Shown piece after piece: positions 63,133 through 64,000 of a stretch of 64,000 bases of DNA; the stretch's first letter is position 1, and each line of letters starts with the position of its first letter. A model generated the notes under the pieces. That model ran no database searches. It was not told the DNA's origin and saw nothing but the letters and a program-made list of their open reading frames with translations. The translations under genes and the position numbers were made by a program. The DNA is from Desulfofundulus luciae (GTDB lineage Bacteria; Bacillota; Desulfotomaculia; Desulfotomaculales; Desulfovirgulaceae). The stretch is taken from contig NZ_JAUSUX010000003.1 in the NCBI RefSeq assembly GCF_030813795.1, positions 62,001 through 126,000 of the forward strand, given 5' to 3'.

Positions 63133-64000
63133 TTGTTTAAGGAAATTGTGATTAATGCGGGAGAAGAGGAAACCCGGGTAGCGGTGCTGGAGGACCGGGT
63201 GCTGGTGGAAATGTATATTGAACGTTCCTTCCAGCAGCGGCTGGTGGGCAATATCTTCCGCGGCCGGGTGGAAAATGTTCTGCCCGGTATGCAGGCAGCC
63301 TTTGTAGACATCGGTTTGGAAAAAAACGCCTTTTTATATGTGGAGGACGCCCTGCCTCCCCGTGGAGGCAACGGTTTCCATCATCACGGACTGGGGACCA
63401 GCATTACCGATATATTAAAAAAGGGCCAGGATGTTATTGTCCAGATTGTCAAGGAACCAATTGGTACAAAGGGGCCGCGGGTGACCACCCACGTTACCCT
63501 CCCCGGGCGTTATGTGGTTTTAATGCCCACCACGGATTACATCGGCATTTCCCGGCGCATTGAACAGGAGCGGGAACGGGAAAGGTTAAAAGAGCTGGCC
63601 GCCCGCTTGAAACCTGAAGGCATGGGTTTAATCGTGCGCACGGTGGCCGAGGGGGTTGAAGAGGAAGAATTTGCCCAGGATGTACATATGCTTACCAGGC
63701 TCTGGCGCAAGATCCTCCACCGGGCCGGCCAGGGGCCGGTGCCCAACCTGATCCACCGGGATCTAGAACTGATCCAGCGCATCCTGCGGGACGTTTTTAC
63801 CGAAGATGTGGACCGCCTGACGGTGGATTCCCGTTCCGAGTATGAAAAAATCATGGAGCTTCTGGACATCACTTCGCCAAAGCTGAAATACAAGGTGTTT
63901 TTAGAAGAAAGGGAGAATATCTTCCAGGATTACGGCATTGAACAGGAAATTGAACGGGCGCTTAAACGTAAGGTCTGGCTCAAGTGCGGCGGTTACCTGG
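63133..64000 (+). CDS. rng: Ribonuclease G (truncated by window end)
   Basis: Endoribonuclease of the RNase E/G family that cuts single-stranded AU-rich RNA, involved in 16S rRNA maturation and mRNA decay. The N-terminal S1 domain (about 35-130; FRGRVENVLPGMQAAFVDIG) has the usual insertion rich in Gly and His before VIVQIVKEPIGTKGPRVTTHVTLPGRYVVLMP; the RNase H-like fold follows. TTG 63133 start with GAAGG upstream. The remaining catalytic DNase I-like half lies beyond the window. Confidence 0.93.
   Translation, partial: MFKEIVINAGEEETRVAVLEDRVLVEMYIERSFQQRLVGNIFRGRVENVLPGMQAAFVDIGLEKNAFLYVEDALPPRGGNGFHHHGLGTSITDILKKGQDVIVQIVKEPIGTKGPRVTTHVTLPGRYVVLMPTTDYIGISRRIEQERERERLKELAARLKPEGMGLIVRTVAEGVEEEEFAQDVHMLTRLWRKILHRAGQGPVPNLIHRDLELIQRILRDVFTEDVDRLTVDSRSEYEKIMELLDITSPKLKYKVFLEERENIFQDYGIEQEIERALKRKVWLKCGGYL

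Overview
The window reads as chromosomal DNA of an endospore-forming, anaerobic Firmicute, most likely of the Desulfotomaculum / Pelotomaculum / Desulfofundulus type (Peptococcaceae). The grounds are spore genes (spoIVFA-spoIVFB, a GerA/GerC germinant receptor), the Bacillus-like order mreBCD - minCD - spoIVFAB, a murI ... rph-rdgB-yfcE block, an anaerobe-type 2-hydroxyacyl-CoA dehydratase/activator pair, a remnant of a sodium-pumping decarboxylase, a GC-rich genome and very frequent GTG and TTG starts. A TtuA-type tRNA thiolase hints at thermophily. The genus is an inference. There are no phage, IS transposase or CRISPR features.

Layout. 0-10 kb: argG (missing one base at the window edge), a CBS-GGDEF protein, small hypotheticals, a zinc phospholipase C-like protein, a PTS enzyme I-like protein that lacks its catalytic histidine, a quinate-dehydrogenase-like protein with an SCP2 protein and an APC permease, and (minus strand) an L,D-transpeptidase. 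10-21.5 kb: cell-wall amidase, murI, a 2-hydroxyacyl-CoA dehydratase-like subunit with its activator, an MBL hydrolase, rph-rdgB-yfcE, a divergent DUF47/Pit phosphate pair, tRNA-Gly, ttuA-like gene, tRNA-Arg. 21.6-29.6 kb: accessory region with a repeat-built coiled-coil protein, a thymidylate synthase-like protein, upp-uraA behind a probable PyrR attenuator, a chemoreceptor, an MFS transporter and a decayed oadB. 29.7-43.7 kb: protein quality control (tig, clpP, clpX, lonB, lon), ysxC, an orphan substrate-binding protein, valS and folC. 43.8-48.3 kb: gerKA-gerKC-small membrane protein, then a CaCA exchanger. 48.4-60.2 kb: one long shape/division/sporulation cluster: DUF4321-maf-radC-mreBCD-mrdA-minCDE-rodA-spoIVFA-spoIVFB. 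60.2-64 kb: radical SAM TIGR03960, TIGR03936 and the start of ribonuclease G.

The most unusual things are: (1) about 50-residue charged, coiled-coil-like insertions in both RodA and PBP2, the two interacting enzymes of the elongasome, each on the outer side of the membrane; (2) a family of palindromic elements (15.4, 34.9, 52.6, 55.1 and 62.1 kb), two copies of which have the same arms but oppositely oriented loops, as if the loop inverts, and one of which carries 75-bp and 11-bp tandem expansions; (3) the enzyme I-like protein with Thr in place of the phosphorylated His; (4) a MinC reduced to its C-terminal domain; (5) a thymidylate synthase homologue with altered nucleotide-binding residues.
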